64,000 nucleotides of DNA from positions 2,480,001 through 2,544,000 of the forward strand of contig BOPV01000001.1 of assembly GCA_018332375.1 (NCBI GenBank), read 5' to 3'. Shown here in pieces: positions 43,107 to 51,951 of the stretch. The position numbers and the translations under genes were made by a program. Every line of letters begins with the position of its first letter. The stretch's first letter is position 1. The notes beneath the pieces were generated by a model. It saw only the letters and a program-made list of their open reading frames with translations, searched no databases and was not told where the DNA came from. Source of the DNA: Roseiterribacter gracilis. Lineage in GTDB: Bacteria; Pseudomonadota; Alphaproteobacteria; BOG-932; Roseiterribacteraceae.

Positions 43107-44309
43107 TCAGCCGATCGCCTTGGTCGCGCGCAGCTTGGCGATCGCGTCTGCGTCCAACCCCAGCAAATCCGCCAACACGCCGTCGGTATGCTGGCCCAAG
43201 GTCGGCGGCGCCGCGTCGTGCGTGATCGGCGTCGCGCCGTAGCGGATCGGGTTGCGCACGCCGGGTGCGGTGCCCGCAGTCGGATGCGGCAGATCGAGCT
43301 TCATGCCGCGATGGATCACCTGCGGATCGGCGAAGACCTGCGCGATATCGTTGATCGGTCCGTAGGGCACGCCGGCTGCTTCGCAACGTTCGATCCACCA
43401 CGCGCTTGGTTGCGCATGCATCAGTTCGGCAACACGCGGCACCAACGCGTCGCGATTGCGCGTGCGGCCTGCATTGGTGCGAAACCGTTCGTCGGCAGCA
43501 AGCTCGGCTGCGCCCGCAAGTTCGGCCCACCGGCGAAACTGTTCGTCATTGCCGACTGCCAGCACGATCCAACCGTCTGCGGTTTGAAACGCCTGGTACG
43601 GCACGATCGACGGATGCGCGTTGCCGAGCCGCGACGGCACCTTGCCCGACACGAGATAGGACGAAGCCTGGTTGGCGAGATAGGCGACTTGCACGTCGAG
43701 CAGCGCCAGATCGATCTGCTGTCCCACACCGTTCGCATCGCGCGCGCGCAACGCGCCCAGCACCGCAATCGTCGCATACATGCCGGTCATAATGTCGGTG
43801 ACGGCGACGCCTACTTTCTGCGGCTCGCCGCCCGCTTCGCCGGTGATCGACATCAAGCCGCCCATGCCCTGAATGGCAAAGTCGTAGCCGGGGCGATGCG
43901 CGTACGGACCGTCCTGTCCGAAACCAGTAATCGAGCAATAGACGAGTTTCGGATTGATCTTGGCTAGCGACGCATAGTCGAGCCCGTACGGCACAAGCCC
44001 ACCGAGTTTGAAATTCTCGACCACCACGTCGCTGATCGCTGCAAGCTCGCGCAGCAAGCGCTGTCCATCGGCGCTTGCGATATCGACCGCGACCGATTTC
44101 TTGCCGCGATTGCACGACAGGAAATACGCCGACTCTGTCGTGCTGTCGCCGAGATAGGGCGGGCCCCAGCCGCGCGTATCGTCGCCGCTGCCGGGTCGTT
44201 CGATCTTGATCACGTCGGCGCCGAGATCGGCGAGCATCTGCGTCGCCCACGGCCCCGCCAACACACGCGACAGGTCGAGAACACGGATGCCGGCAAGCGG
44301 AAGAGTCAT
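43107..44309 (-). CDS. CaiB/BaiF family acyl-CoA transferase
   Basis: 400 residues from ATG 44309. Class III CoA-transferase: LAGIRVLDLSRVLAGPWATQ (~4-23), ADVIKIERPGSGDDTRGWGP, catalytic Asp region AHRPGYDFAIQGMGG and a C-terminal GQHTDGVLADLLGL. Moves CoA between short organic acids. It is close to succinyl-CoA:(R)-citramalate or formyl-CoA:oxalate transferases in shape; substrate undetermined. Stands alone. Confidence 0.9.
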   Translation of the reverse strand: MTLPLAGIRVLDLSRVLAGPWATQMLADLGADVIKIERPGSGDDTRGWGPPYLGDSTTESAYFLSCNRGKKSVAVDIASADGQRLLRELAAISDVVVENFKLGGLVPYGLDYASLAKINPKLVYCSITGFGQDGPYAHRPGYDFAIQGMGGLMSITGEAGGEPQKVGVAVTDIMTGMYATIAVLGALRARDANGVGQQIDLALLDVQVAYLANQASSYLVSGKVPSRLGNAHPSIVPYQAFQTADGWIVLAVGNDEQFRRWAELAGAAELAADERFRTNAGRTRNRDALVPRVAELMHAQPSAWWIERCEAAGVPYGPINDIAQVFADPQVIHRGMKLDLPHPTAGTAPGVRNPIRYGATPITHDAAPPTLGQHTDGVLADLLGLDADAIAKLRATKAIG

Positions 44310-44376
44310 GCCTGCCGGTATAGCGGTCGGCCCACCTCGCCGACAACGAAGCTGCCCAGGAAAGCAGGACGTCTGT

Positions 44377-45483
44377 TTACGCCGTGGTCGGAAAGGCGGT
44401 CTTGAGCCGCAGATGGCGGCGCCACAGGAAATAGAGCCGCGACCACGACAGCGGCTTGGCACCGCGCGCGCGGTTGGCAGCGCCGATCACATAGGAGGTG
44501 CGCGTCTGGGCGCACAGATCACGCCACGCCGTCAGCAGGCGCGTGCGTGAATCCCAGACGTGAATCGCTTCGCCACCGACGCCGTTGATTTCAACGATGC
44601 GAAATCCTTCGCCCATCGCCAGCTGCGCGATCGAAGCGCAGCGCACGTCGAACCGCGCCACATGCAGCCCCGGCACGTCGTTCGCAATCGCGTCCAGCCG
44701 GCGCGCCAAGGCTTCGGTCGCGAAATGTTTGCCGTTGCGGAAGATGGCGCCTTTGGAATGGCTGCCCGAAAACACCAGACGCACCTGCTCGCCCGCTGCA
44801 ATCACCTCGTCGAGCCGCGCTGCATGCCGCGCCAGATAGAGATGCGCGACTTTGCCCGCACGCGGATCGGCCTCGATCAACTGGCGCAGCGTGCGCATGC
44901 CGTCGCCGGTGACGCGGGGAAAATATTTGAGCGTCAGCGACAGAATGCGCCCCTGCAGATCATTGGGGCCACGCGCCCACAACACGCTTGCTTCGGGTTC
45001 CCAATCGATCAGTGTTTGCAACACCAGACGCTGCCCGTGCGGGAACGAGTCGAGATAGGCGAGCAGCTCGTCGCGCGACGCGATCGGACGCACACCCATG
45101 CCGCGACAACCGAGATCTGGTTTGGCAACCACTGGATACGGCAAATTCGCCGCGCGCAACGCAGCTTCGGCGCGATCGGCTTCGGTCGCGCTGTCGCCCG
45201 TGCCGCGCACGATGCTGGTCCAGGGCGCGATCCAGTCGCACGCGTCGCCGGTCGCCAAGGACAGAACCGCAGATTTGCTTTCGCCAACCAGTCCGCCTGC
45301 TTCGATGGTTGGATTGGCACAAGTGCTGCTGCGGAAGCCGTAGCGAAAGCCCAGCCACAACGCATACAGCGCGATCGGCGCGTAGAAGGCTTCGCCAGGC
45401 CAGAATTCAAAATGCGACAGTGGCCGCGCCGGATCGAGCGACAGCGGCGGCATCCCACAGGACGACATGGTCAGATCGGTCAT
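44377..45483 (-). CDS. ATP-grasp (D-Ala-D-Ala-ligase-like) protein
   Basis: 368 residues from ATG 45483, overlapping dedA by four bases. The ATP-grasp part shows LPYPVVAKPDLGCRGMGVRP (~115-134, glycine-rich loop) and MGEGFRIVEINGVGGEAIHV near residue 310, with metal-binding Glu/Asn. The N-terminal ~100 residues contain a hydrophobic stretch (FYAPIALYALWLGFRYGF), suggesting membrane association. Forms an acyl-phosphate and joins a carboxylate to an amine or thiol; substrates unknown. Last gene of a six-gene operon. Confidence 0.75.
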   Translation of the reverse strand: MTDLTMSSCGMPPLSLDPARPLSHFEFWPGEAFYAPIALYALWLGFRYGFRSSTCANPTIEAGGLVGESKSAVLSLATGDACDWIAPWTSIVRGTGDSATEADRAEAALRAANLPYPVVAKPDLGCRGMGVRPIASRDELLAYLDSFPHGQRLVLQTLIDWEPEASVLWARGPNDLQGRILSLTLKYFPRVTGDGMRTLRQLIEADPRAGKVAHLYLARHAARLDEVIAAGEQVRLVFSGSHSKGAIFRNGKHFATEALARRLDAIANDVPGLHVARFDVRCASIAQLAMGEGFRIVEINGVGGEAIHVWDSRTRLLTAWRDLCAQTRTSYVIGAANRARGAKPLSWSRLYFLWRRHLRLKTAFPTTA

Positions 45484-46016
45484 GCTTGCACCTTGCGGAG
45501 ACGGGGCAACAGCAACAGCGCCGTAACGAGCAACAACGGCACCAGCCAACGCGCTGAACCGAGCGCTTGCGCTTGCACGCCGAACTGCCACAGCGCGACG
45601 AACAACACGCCGGTCCACAGGCTCGCGGCGATGATCGCAGGCACGGCGAATTGCAGCGCGGGTACGCGTGCCAAGCCAGCGGCAACGAAGGTTGGCAAGC
45701 GCAATCCCGGCACGAGACGCGCGATCAGGATCACGGTCGCAACGCGCTGCGGCCCCGCCGCACCGAACGCGACTAGCCGGCGATTGCGCGCAATACGCTG
45801 CGCCCAGGACATGCGATGCGCGGCGCGGCCGAGCAGATACAGGCCGAGATCGCCCAGAATGATTCCAACCAGCACCGACAACAACGCCGGCAGCGGCGAC
45901 AGATGCATCTCCGCGACCAGGCTGGCCGCCGTCGCGGTCGCGACGTCTTCCAGCGCGAAAGTCGCAAGAAACAAGGCTGCCAGCAGCAGCGCGGGGTTCA
46001 TCATCTCCATGCTCAT
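45480..46016 (-). CDS. DedA family membrane protein
   Basis: 178 residues from ATG 46016. Membrane segments with LSVLVGIILGDLGLYLLGRA and the conserved ARLVPGLRLPTFVAAGLARV mark the DedA/VTT fold, which includes undecaprenyl-phosphate and phospholipid flippases. Overlaps the preceding hydrolase gene and the following ATP-grasp gene by four bases each. Confidence 0.85.
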   Translation of the reverse strand: MSMEMMNPALLLAALFLATFALEDVATATAASLVAEMHLSPLPALLSVLVGIILGDLGLYLLGRAAHRMSWAQRIARNRRLVAFGAAGPQRVATVILIARLVPGLRLPTFVAAGLARVPALQFAVPAIIAASLWTGVLFVALWQFGVQAQALGSARWLVPLLLVTALLLLPRLRKVQA

Positions 46017-46846
46017 CCCTGCGCCTCCTGCAGCAACCGGTGCAGCACTGCCTGCACGCGGGCCGTCTCGTTCCACGGCAGAAAATGATTTTGGCCTTCG
46101 ATCGTGTCGACGCTGAGCTGCGCGTTGATCATCATCACGCGGTCGAACCGCACGTTCGCATAGGGCACCAGCGGATCTTCGGTGCCGTGCACGACCGCAA
46201 TCGGCAGGCGCAACCGGTTGAGCTGCGGCGCCAGCGCGCGCAGCTCGCCTTGCAGCGGCAGAAGCTCTTCGTTCGTTGTGCGCCACATACGCGGCACGAT
46301 CGATGCGATCGGCTGCAACGCGCCGACGCGTTGCACCCACATGACGCGTTCGAGATCGGGATCCATCGCACCGGCCAGCAACAGCAAGCCGCCGACCCGG
46401 TCGGGATGATCGAGCGCAAGCTGCGCCACGATCGGCGCGCCCAGTGAATGTCCGACCAGCACCGCGCGCTGTCCCTGCATCACGGTCAGCAGCGGCGCGA
46501 TTGCGTCGGCCTGCACCTGCAACGACGCGACCGGTTGCAACGGTGTGGTTTCACCAAAGCCGGGACGATCGACTGCGATGCAATAGGCGCCCGGCGGACA
46601 GGCGCGCAGAAAATCGGCCCAGCCGCGCGCGTCGCCCGGCGTGCCGTGCACGAAAATGATCCTGCGTCCGGCGGGATCGCCGGCGCTGAGATAGGACAGC
46701 GCAATGCCTGCCGCGGGCCCGGCCTCGCGCGCAGGCAAACGTGCGCGCTGTAGCGCGGCGATTTCCTCGGGCCGCGCATGCGGTCCGGGCGGACGCTCGC
46801 ACGCAGCCAGCGCAAGCAGCAGTGCCAGGCCCACGATGCGCCTCAC
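46013..46846 (-). CDS. Alpha/beta hydrolase, lipoprotein
   Basis: 277 residues from GTG 46846. The N-terminus (RRIVGLALLLALAACERPPG) is a lipoprotein signal, so the enzyme is membrane-tethered in the periplasm. Oxyanion motif IIFVHGTPGDARGW (~65-78), nucleophile elbow VLVGHSLGAPIV (Ser ~135), Asp in HGTEDPLVPY and His in GQNHFLPW. Four-base overlaps on both sides place it in the operon. Substrate unknown. Confidence 0.85.
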   Translation of the reverse strand: MRRIVGLALLLALAACERPPGPHARPEEIAALQRARLPAREAGPAAGIALSYLSAGDPAGRRIIFVHGTPGDARGWADFLRACPPGAYCIAVDRPGFGETTPLQPVASLQVQADAIAPLLTVMQGQRAVLVGHSLGAPIVAQLALDHPDRVGGLLLLAGAMDPDLERVMWVQRVGALQPIASIVPRMWRTTNEELLPLQGELRALAPQLNRLRLPIAVVHGTEDPLVPYANVRFDRVMMINAQLSVDTIEGQNHFLPWNETARVQAVLHRLLQEAQG

Positions 46847-48081
46847 GCCGCCAACCGCCGGCGCGGTTGCGGCGTGCGATCGGCAAGACAGTCGCGATGC
46901 ATGCGGTCGAACCAATCGCGCTGCGCGTGGCTGCCGCCAACCGCGATCAAGCGCGGCAGCAACGGCGTCAGCAGGTCCAACGCTTCGCGCTTGCGGTTGC
47001 GCGCATGCGCCAGCAGCGCGCGCGCCGCCGGCAAGGCCACTTCGCCCCACACGTCGCAGCGCGCGTCGTCGCGGCGTGCGCGCGCCGCAAAGCCCAGCAG
47101 CAATTGGTGCGCGGCCGTATCGCGCCCGGCACGACCCAGCCCGTACAGCGTGTGCAGATCGACAAAGGCGTTGCTGCGATCGCCGATCCGGCGCTCGAGA
47201 TGATCGGCCAACTCTTGCCAGCGAGCACCGACCACGGCGCCTGCCAGTTCGAGCCGCGCCAGAAGCGCGACCGCGTTCACCTGGTCCTGCACATAGTCTT
47301 TGCGCACGCCCCAGACGCGGCGGTCGAACAGCGCCAGCGCGCCGTCGTGGTCGCCCGCTTCGATGCGGAACAGCGCCGCGTGCCACCAATTATGCGTGTA
47401 GAGAAACGAGCTGCAGCGGTCCCAGCGCGCGCCGTAGCGATCGGCCCATATCAAGCCTTCTTCGGTGCGGCGTTCGGTGTCGAAGACATGTGCCAACGCG
47501 TGTTCGGCCCATGGATCGGCTTCGTCACAAGCCAACGCGGTGCGCGCGGCGAATTCCGCTTCGCGCAACCGGTCATTCTGTTCCAGCGCGAAGGCGTGCA
47601 GCCCATGCACGAAGCGGCGGGTCGGATCGGCGCGCAGCAAGCTCTCGGCCGTCGCAAGCTGGCCGCGTACGTCGCCGTCATTGAGCTGGTGAATCAGCAG
47701 CAACTTCGCCGAGGTCAGGTCCTGCGGCCATTGCGTCAGCACGTCGCCGTGCAGCGCGATCGCGCGCGGCACGTCATCGGCAGCCCAGGCGCAGATCGCC
47801 GCGACCAGCATGCGTTCGCGCGCATTCGCGTGCGGCGCGGCTGCAATCGCGCGATCGAGAAACGGCTGCGCCTTGCGGCGGCCTTCGTCGGTCATCAGGA
47901 ACAAATAGGCCGCCGCCGCCCAGGCCTGCGCCAAGGCGCAATCCGGATCGGACGCAGCAGCCTCGAACACGACTGCAGCGCCTTTGCCGTGGCTGAGCAG
48001 TTCGTTGCCGAACTGGTTCAGCGCTTGAACGACGTCGTCCGCGTCGGTCGTGACCGGCAGCCCATCCTCGGTATGCCGCAT
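46843..48081 (-). CDS. TTC38-like tetratricopeptide-repeat protein
   Basis: 412 residues from ATG 48081. Helical repeats: ALAQAWAAAAYLFLMTDEGR, DPWAEHALAHVFDTERRTEE and LYTHNWWHAALFRIEAGDHD, the last two being hallmarks of the TTC38 family (HALAHV and the H-N-W-H pair). No signal peptide, so it is probably cytoplasmic. Function is unknown for the family. Coupled to DoxX before and hydrolase after. Confidence 0.8.
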   Translation of the reverse strand: MRHTEDGLPVTTDADDVVQALNQFGNELLSHGKGAAVVFEAAASDPDCALAQAWAAAAYLFLMTDEGRRKAQPFLDRAIAAAPHANARERMLVAAICAWAADDVPRAIALHGDVLTQWPQDLTSAKLLLIHQLNDGDVRGQLATAESLLRADPTRRFVHGLHAFALEQNDRLREAEFAARTALACDEADPWAEHALAHVFDTERRTEEGLIWADRYGARWDRCSSFLYTHNWWHAALFRIEAGDHDGALALFDRRVWGVRKDYVQDQVNAVALLARLELAGAVVGARWQELADHLERRIGDRSNAFVDLHTLYGLGRAGRDTAAHQLLLGFAARARRDDARCDVWGEVALPAARALLAHARNRKREALDLLTPLLPRLIAVGGSHAQRDWFDRMHRDCLADRTPQPRRRLAA

Positions 48082-48533
48082 CAAGCGGTCACCGCGTGCA
48101 GACGCGCCAGCAGCAGATCGCGCGACTGGAGCAGCAGAACCAGCCCCGCAATCCACACGCTGCACGCCATGCCGAACAGCAAACCGCCGTCGCCGTCGAT
48201 CACGACGCCCAGCGGCGTAAAGAGGTGAAACAGGATTGCGCCTGAAATCACCGCCACCGACACAAGCGCCCCCAGGGGACGGAGAATGCGCAAGCGCGGC
48301 AGCAAGCCCAACAGCAACAGGCTCGACGCAACCAGCTCGGCGCTGCCGATCACGTACTGGCTGAAAATCCCCGACGGTGCGAACAGGCCGGGGAAACCGA
48401 GCGATGCGCCCCACGCGTCGAGCGTGCCGAAAATATGCTGCGTCTCAGGCGAGTTGCTGAATTTGAAGAACAGCGACTGCACGAAGACGAAGGCGATCCA
48501 AAGCGTCAGCACGGTCGGCAGATATTTGCGCAT
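48081..48533 (-). CDS. DoxX-like membrane protein
   Basis: 150 residues from ATG 48533 with GGAGG eight bases upstream; the GTG three bases earlier is too close. Four membrane segments and the pattern FVFVQSLFFKFSNSPETQHI, IGSAELVASSLLLLGLLPRL match DoxX. Members act in quinone or redox-linked membrane functions. Shares one base with the TTC38 gene. Confidence 0.8.
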   Translation of the reverse strand: MRKYLPTVLTLWIAFVFVQSLFFKFSNSPETQHIFGTLDAWGASLGFPGLFAPSGIFSQYVIGSAELVASSLLLLGLLPRLRILRPLGALVSVAVISGAILFHLFTPLGVVIDGDGGLLFGMACSVWIAGLVLLLQSRDLLLARLHAVTA

Positions 48534-48546
48534 CACCCGGCCCTCC

Positions 48547-49011
48547 TTATTTCTTCGCCAGAACCGCCGGCCATTTTTCTTTGGCCTGGGCGATGAAGCC
48601 GGGAATGTTCTGTTCCCACTTGGTCGCGATGTCGTGATCGTAGTTCAGGTACAGTTTGCCATCGACGATCTTCCACGCCGTCGGATCGGCCGAGGCGGTC
48701 GCGCCCTGGCTGACGGCGTAGGCGCAGTATCCGCCGAATTGCGGCGCATATTTCATCGGGTCGGCAACAAACGCGTCGCGATGCGCAGCCGAGGCGAAGT
48801 GCCATTCGGCGCCTTCCCAGCGCGTCGAGAATTCTTTCGAGCCTTTCACCGGCTTGTTGTCGGTGAAGTACGCGACCGGGTCGTAGCCGGACACGGCGAC
48901 GTCGCTGAAGCTCGACGTATAGATCGGTTCGGCCGCAATCGCGGTCGATACGATCGAACCGGCGAATAGAACAGCGGCCAAGGCCAGCGGAACAAAAGCG
49001 AGGCGGCGCAT
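48547..49011 (-). CDS. YHS-domain periplasmic protein
   Basis: 154 residues from ATG 49011, with AAGGA eight bases before. Signal peptide MRRLAFVPLALAAVLFAGSI...AIAAEP. The YHS domain, SGYDPVAYFTDNKPVKGSKE and FASAAHRDAFVADPMKYAPQ, is complete, with FGGYCAYAVSQG following. YHS domains are thought to bind metal, often copper. First gene of the operon, 13 bases before DoxX. Confidence 0.88.
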   Translation of the reverse strand: MRRLAFVPLALAAVLFAGSIVSTAIAAEPIYTSSFSDVAVSGYDPVAYFTDNKPVKGSKEFSTRWEGAEWHFASAAHRDAFVADPMKYAPQFGGYCAYAVSQGATASADPTAWKIVDGKLYLNYDHDIATKWEQNIPGFIAQAKEKWPAVLAKK

Positions 49012-49084
49012 CAGGCGTTCCTTTCGAGACATCAAGTGCCCCAGGGTTCGCCGCCTCGGAAGTGCCGTTACGCCATCGCTTTCA

Positions 49085-49120
49085 TAGCCAGCGCGTATCG
49101 TCGCCAGCTTCGCTGGCTAT
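49085..49120. repeat. Inverted repeat upstream of the YHS operon
   Basis: ATAGCCAGCG (49085-49094) and CGCTGGCTAT (49111-49120) form a perfect ten-base stem; TCTTCTT follows. It lies between the YHS start and the cyclase gene 3' end, both on the minus strand, so it may terminate the cyclase transcript or be a dispersed repeat. Confidence 0.5.
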
Positions 49121-49133
49121 TCTTCTTAAGTTT

Positions 49134-49181
49134 GCGCGTTTTCCCTCCGCGAACCGGTACCCACTTCGCGGGAAAACGCGC
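49134..49181. repeat. Dispersed palindromic element, copy 2
   Basis: Nearly identical to 36401-36448. Here the arms are better paired: GCGCGTTTTCCC and GGGAAAACGCGC around CCGCGAACCGGTACC. It touches the last base of the cyclase gene's stop. Confidence 0.65.
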
Positions 49182-50518
49182 TAGGGAACCAGCACGGCGA
49201 GATCCATCGGCGTGTCCAGCCCGGCGACAGCACGCGCGGCGCGCAATTCGAGCTGCAAGGTTGAGCCTTGCTGGCGCGCCAAGGCAAAGGCTTCGCCGCT
49301 GGCCAGCGCGCGCACCCGTTCTTCTTTGTTGTGCTTTTCCAGCTTCGCGGCGGTGTTCACCGCATCGCCGATGACGGTGAATTCGAGCCGGTCCTCAACA
49401 CCGATCGCGCCGACCAGCACCTCGCCCACCGCGACAGCAGCGCCAACCGACGGCGCGACCAGACCGCGCGCGGCGCGGTCCGCGCTCCAACGCTGCCCCG
49501 CCTCGACCGCGTCGCGCACGGTTTGCAGCGCATCGGCTGCGTAGGTCGATGACGGTTCGACGGCACCGAAACTGACCAGGATTCCATCGCCGAGGAATTT
49601 ATCGACGCTGCCGCCGCCGCTGCGCACGATCGGCAACACCAGCGCATGAAACTCGCCCAGAAGCGCCAGCAACGCATGCGGATCCAGCTGCCGCGCGGCG
49701 ATGGAATAGCCGCGCAGATCGAACATCGCGATCGCAGCCGGCCGCAGCTCGCCCCCGCCGGGCACTAGCACGCGGTCGGATTCGACGATGCGCGCCGCGA
49801 CCGACGGTGCAAAGAACCGGCCCAGCTCGGCTTGCGCGCTGGCTGCGACGACCGCGCGTGCCAAGGTCGCGCGCGCACGCGCCAACGCCAAACTCAACAC
49901 CGCGGTCAAGGCGAGCAGGCCGGCGATCTTGTCGGCCTCGGCTGCAAACAAAATGCCCGCACCGCTGAGATAGGAGCGCGCATCTTCGGTGACTTGCTCG
50001 GGTGCAGCCGACGAAGCCAGCACCACCAGCAGCAACCAGCCGCCTGCCGCAAACAGGCCCGCCCAGGCGACCCAGCGTGGATCGAAGCGCAACGCGCGCA
50101 ACGCGATCACGCAAGGCAACCAGGCCTGCAACGACACTTTCAGCGCCGATTGTTCGGGGTTGGGAAAGACCGATGCGATCGAGACGATCAGGGCCAGCAA
50201 CACCGCCACGTCGATCGCAATCCCGGTCGCGAGCAGCGGCGGCGTCAGACGATTCTTATAGGCAAGCCATAGTCGCGCTGCCGTCAGCACCGCATAGACG
50301 GCAAAGGTCGCGCGTACCGGCACCACCAGCATCGCACCGGCGCCGACATCGAGCGAAGCAGGCGTCAGCTCGTCGAGCAGCGCCAAGAACGCAACGCCCA
50401 GCAGCTGCACCCAGCCGATGGTGATTTCGCTGGCGCGCTGTTGGCGTTCCAGCTCGTCAGCGACGCGTGTGGGAAGCGGTGGCGGCGGCGGACCGAGAAG
50501 AAGTGTGCGGAGACTCAC
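49181..50518 (-). CDS. Class III adenylate/guanylate cyclase with membrane domain
   Basis: 445 residues from GTG 50518, overlapping the NDH-2 stop by four bases. About six hydrophobic segments occupy ~30-230. The cyclase domain (~255-430) has AIAMFDLRGYSIA and KFLGDGILVSFG (both metal Asp) and VIGDAVNTAAKLE. Makes cAMP (or cGMP) at the inner membrane. Its coupling to NADH dehydrogenase suggests sensing of redox or respiratory state, an inference. Confidence 0.86.
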   Translation of the reverse strand: MSLRTLLLGPPPPPLPTRVADELERQQRASEITIGWVQLLGVAFLALLDELTPASLDVGAGAMLVVPVRATFAVYAVLTAARLWLAYKNRLTPPLLATGIAIDVAVLLALIVSIASVFPNPEQSALKVSLQAWLPCVIALRALRFDPRWVAWAGLFAAGGWLLLVVLASSAAPEQVTEDARSYLSGAGILFAAEADKIAGLLALTAVLSLALARARATLARAVVAASAQAELGRFFAPSVAARIVESDRVLVPGGGELRPAAIAMFDLRGYSIAARQLDPHALLALLGEFHALVLPIVRSGGGSVDKFLGDGILVSFGAVEPSSTYAADALQTVRDAVEAGQRWSADRAARGLVAPSVGAAVAVGEVLVGAIGVEDRLEFTVIGDAVNTAAKLEKHNKEERVRALASGEAFALARQQGSTLQLELRAARAVAGLDTPMDLAVLVP

Positions 50519-51828
50519 GAATCCTGGCGATCGTTTCCGGTGATCAGGCGCGCACCGCGCTGGAAGGTCAGGTACTGCCACAACCAGTTCCACGCCACGA
50601 CCAGGCGATTGCGGAATCCGATCAGAAAGAACACGTGCACGACACACCACAAGACCCAGGCGATGAAGCCCGAGAAATGCATCCGCCCGAAATCGACGAC
50701 GGCGGATTTGCGCCCGATCGTGGCCAGCGAACCTTGATGCTTGTAGTGGAACGGCCACGGCGCCGGCCCGCCCGTCGCCCACGCAGCAATTTCGCGCGCA
50801 ACCCAGCTTCCCATCTGCTTTGCCGCCGGTGCGATGCCGGGGACGAAACTTCCGTCCGGCGCCAACACCGCGGCGGTGTCGCCGATGACATAGACGTCGT
50901 CGATTCCATCAGGATGGAGATGGTCGTTGACCGGCACGCGCCCGTTGCGATCGCCCGCAACGCCGAGCCAGCTCGCAGCCGGTGACGCGCGCACACCAGC
51001 CGCCCAGATCGTGGTGCGGCACGGTACGCGCTCGCCATTGATCGTCAGTGACTCGGCATCGATCGCTTCGACTTTGGCGCCGGTGCGAAGCTCGACGCCC
51101 AGCGTTGCCAAGGATCGCGCCGCTTCTTGCGACAGCGAGTCCCGAAATGCAGGCAGCGCGCGCGGCCCTGCTTCGAGCAGCATGATCCGCGCCGACGATG
51201 GTTGGATGGTGCGGAAATCGCCGACGATCGCATGCCGCGCCAGCTCGGCGATCGCGCCCGCCATTTCGACGCCGGTCGGCCCCGCCCCCACGACGGCAAA
51301 GGTCAGCAGCGCTGCGCGGCGGGCTGGATCGCGTTCGACCTCGGCCTGTTCGAACGCAAGCAGGACGTGGCGGCGAATCCGCGTCGCATCGTCGATCGTT
51401 TTCAGGCCGGGCGCGAATTCCGCCCATTCATCATGGCCGAAATAGGCGTGGCGTACGCCGGTCGCCAACACCAGCCGGTCATAGTCGAGCGTGTCGCCCG
51501 ATGCGAGCTGCACGCGTTTGGCGCGGCGATCGACGCCGATCACCTCGTCGAGCAGCACGCGCGCATTTTGCTGGCCGCGTACGATGTTGCGGATCGGCGC
51601 CGCAATGTCGGCCGGCGACAGCGCCGCGGTCGCAACTTGATACAGGAGTGGTTGAAACAGGTGGTAGTTGTGCTGATCGACGATCGTGATCTCGAGATCA
51701 GCCCCCTTGAGCTTGGATGGGCGTAGGCCCTGCGCGCACCACAGCCCGCCAAAGCCGGCGCCCACGATCACGACGTGTTTGCGCCCAGCGCTGGATCCGA
51801 GGTTGGACGATGCCTCCATATGGACCAT
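50515..51828 (-). CDS. ndh: Type II NADH dehydrogenase
   Basis: 437 residues from ATG 51828 (or ATG 51819). Rossmann motifs KHVVIVGAGFGGLWCAQGL (FAD, ~17-35) and FAVVGAGPTGVEMAGAIAEL (NADH). VYVIGDTAAV binds FAD near the end. The C-terminal segment GFIAWVLWCVVHVFFLIGF anchors it to the membrane. Non-proton-pumping transfer from NADH to quinone. Divergent from the peroxiredoxin gene by ~120 bases. Confidence 0.92.
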   Translation of the reverse strand: MVHMEASSNLGSSAGRKHVVIVGAGFGGLWCAQGLRPSKLKGADLEITIVDQHNYHLFQPLLYQVATAALSPADIAAPIRNIVRGQQNARVLLDEVIGVDRRAKRVQLASGDTLDYDRLVLATGVRHAYFGHDEWAEFAPGLKTIDDATRIRRHVLLAFEQAEVERDPARRAALLTFAVVGAGPTGVEMAGAIAELARHAIVGDFRTIQPSSARIMLLEAGPRALPAFRDSLSQEAARSLATLGVELRTGAKVEAIDAESLTINGERVPCRTTIWAAGVRASPAASWLGVAGDRNGRVPVNDHLHPDGIDDVYVIGDTAAVLAPDGSFVPGIAPAAKQMGSWVAREIAAWATGGPAPWPFHYKHQGSLATIGRKSAVVDFGRMHFSGFIAWVLWCVVHVFFLIGFRNRLVVAWNWLWQYLTFQRGARLITGNDRQDS

Positions 51829-51951
51829 CGAACGCCGGGCGCGGACCGGGTGCAAGCGTCTCCGCACGCTCTGGTTCGATACGCGCCGTCTATTGTCTCG
51901 GTGCATGGCTTGCGCTTGGCGCCTGCAAGGCGGCGGCGCACTGTGTCGACG

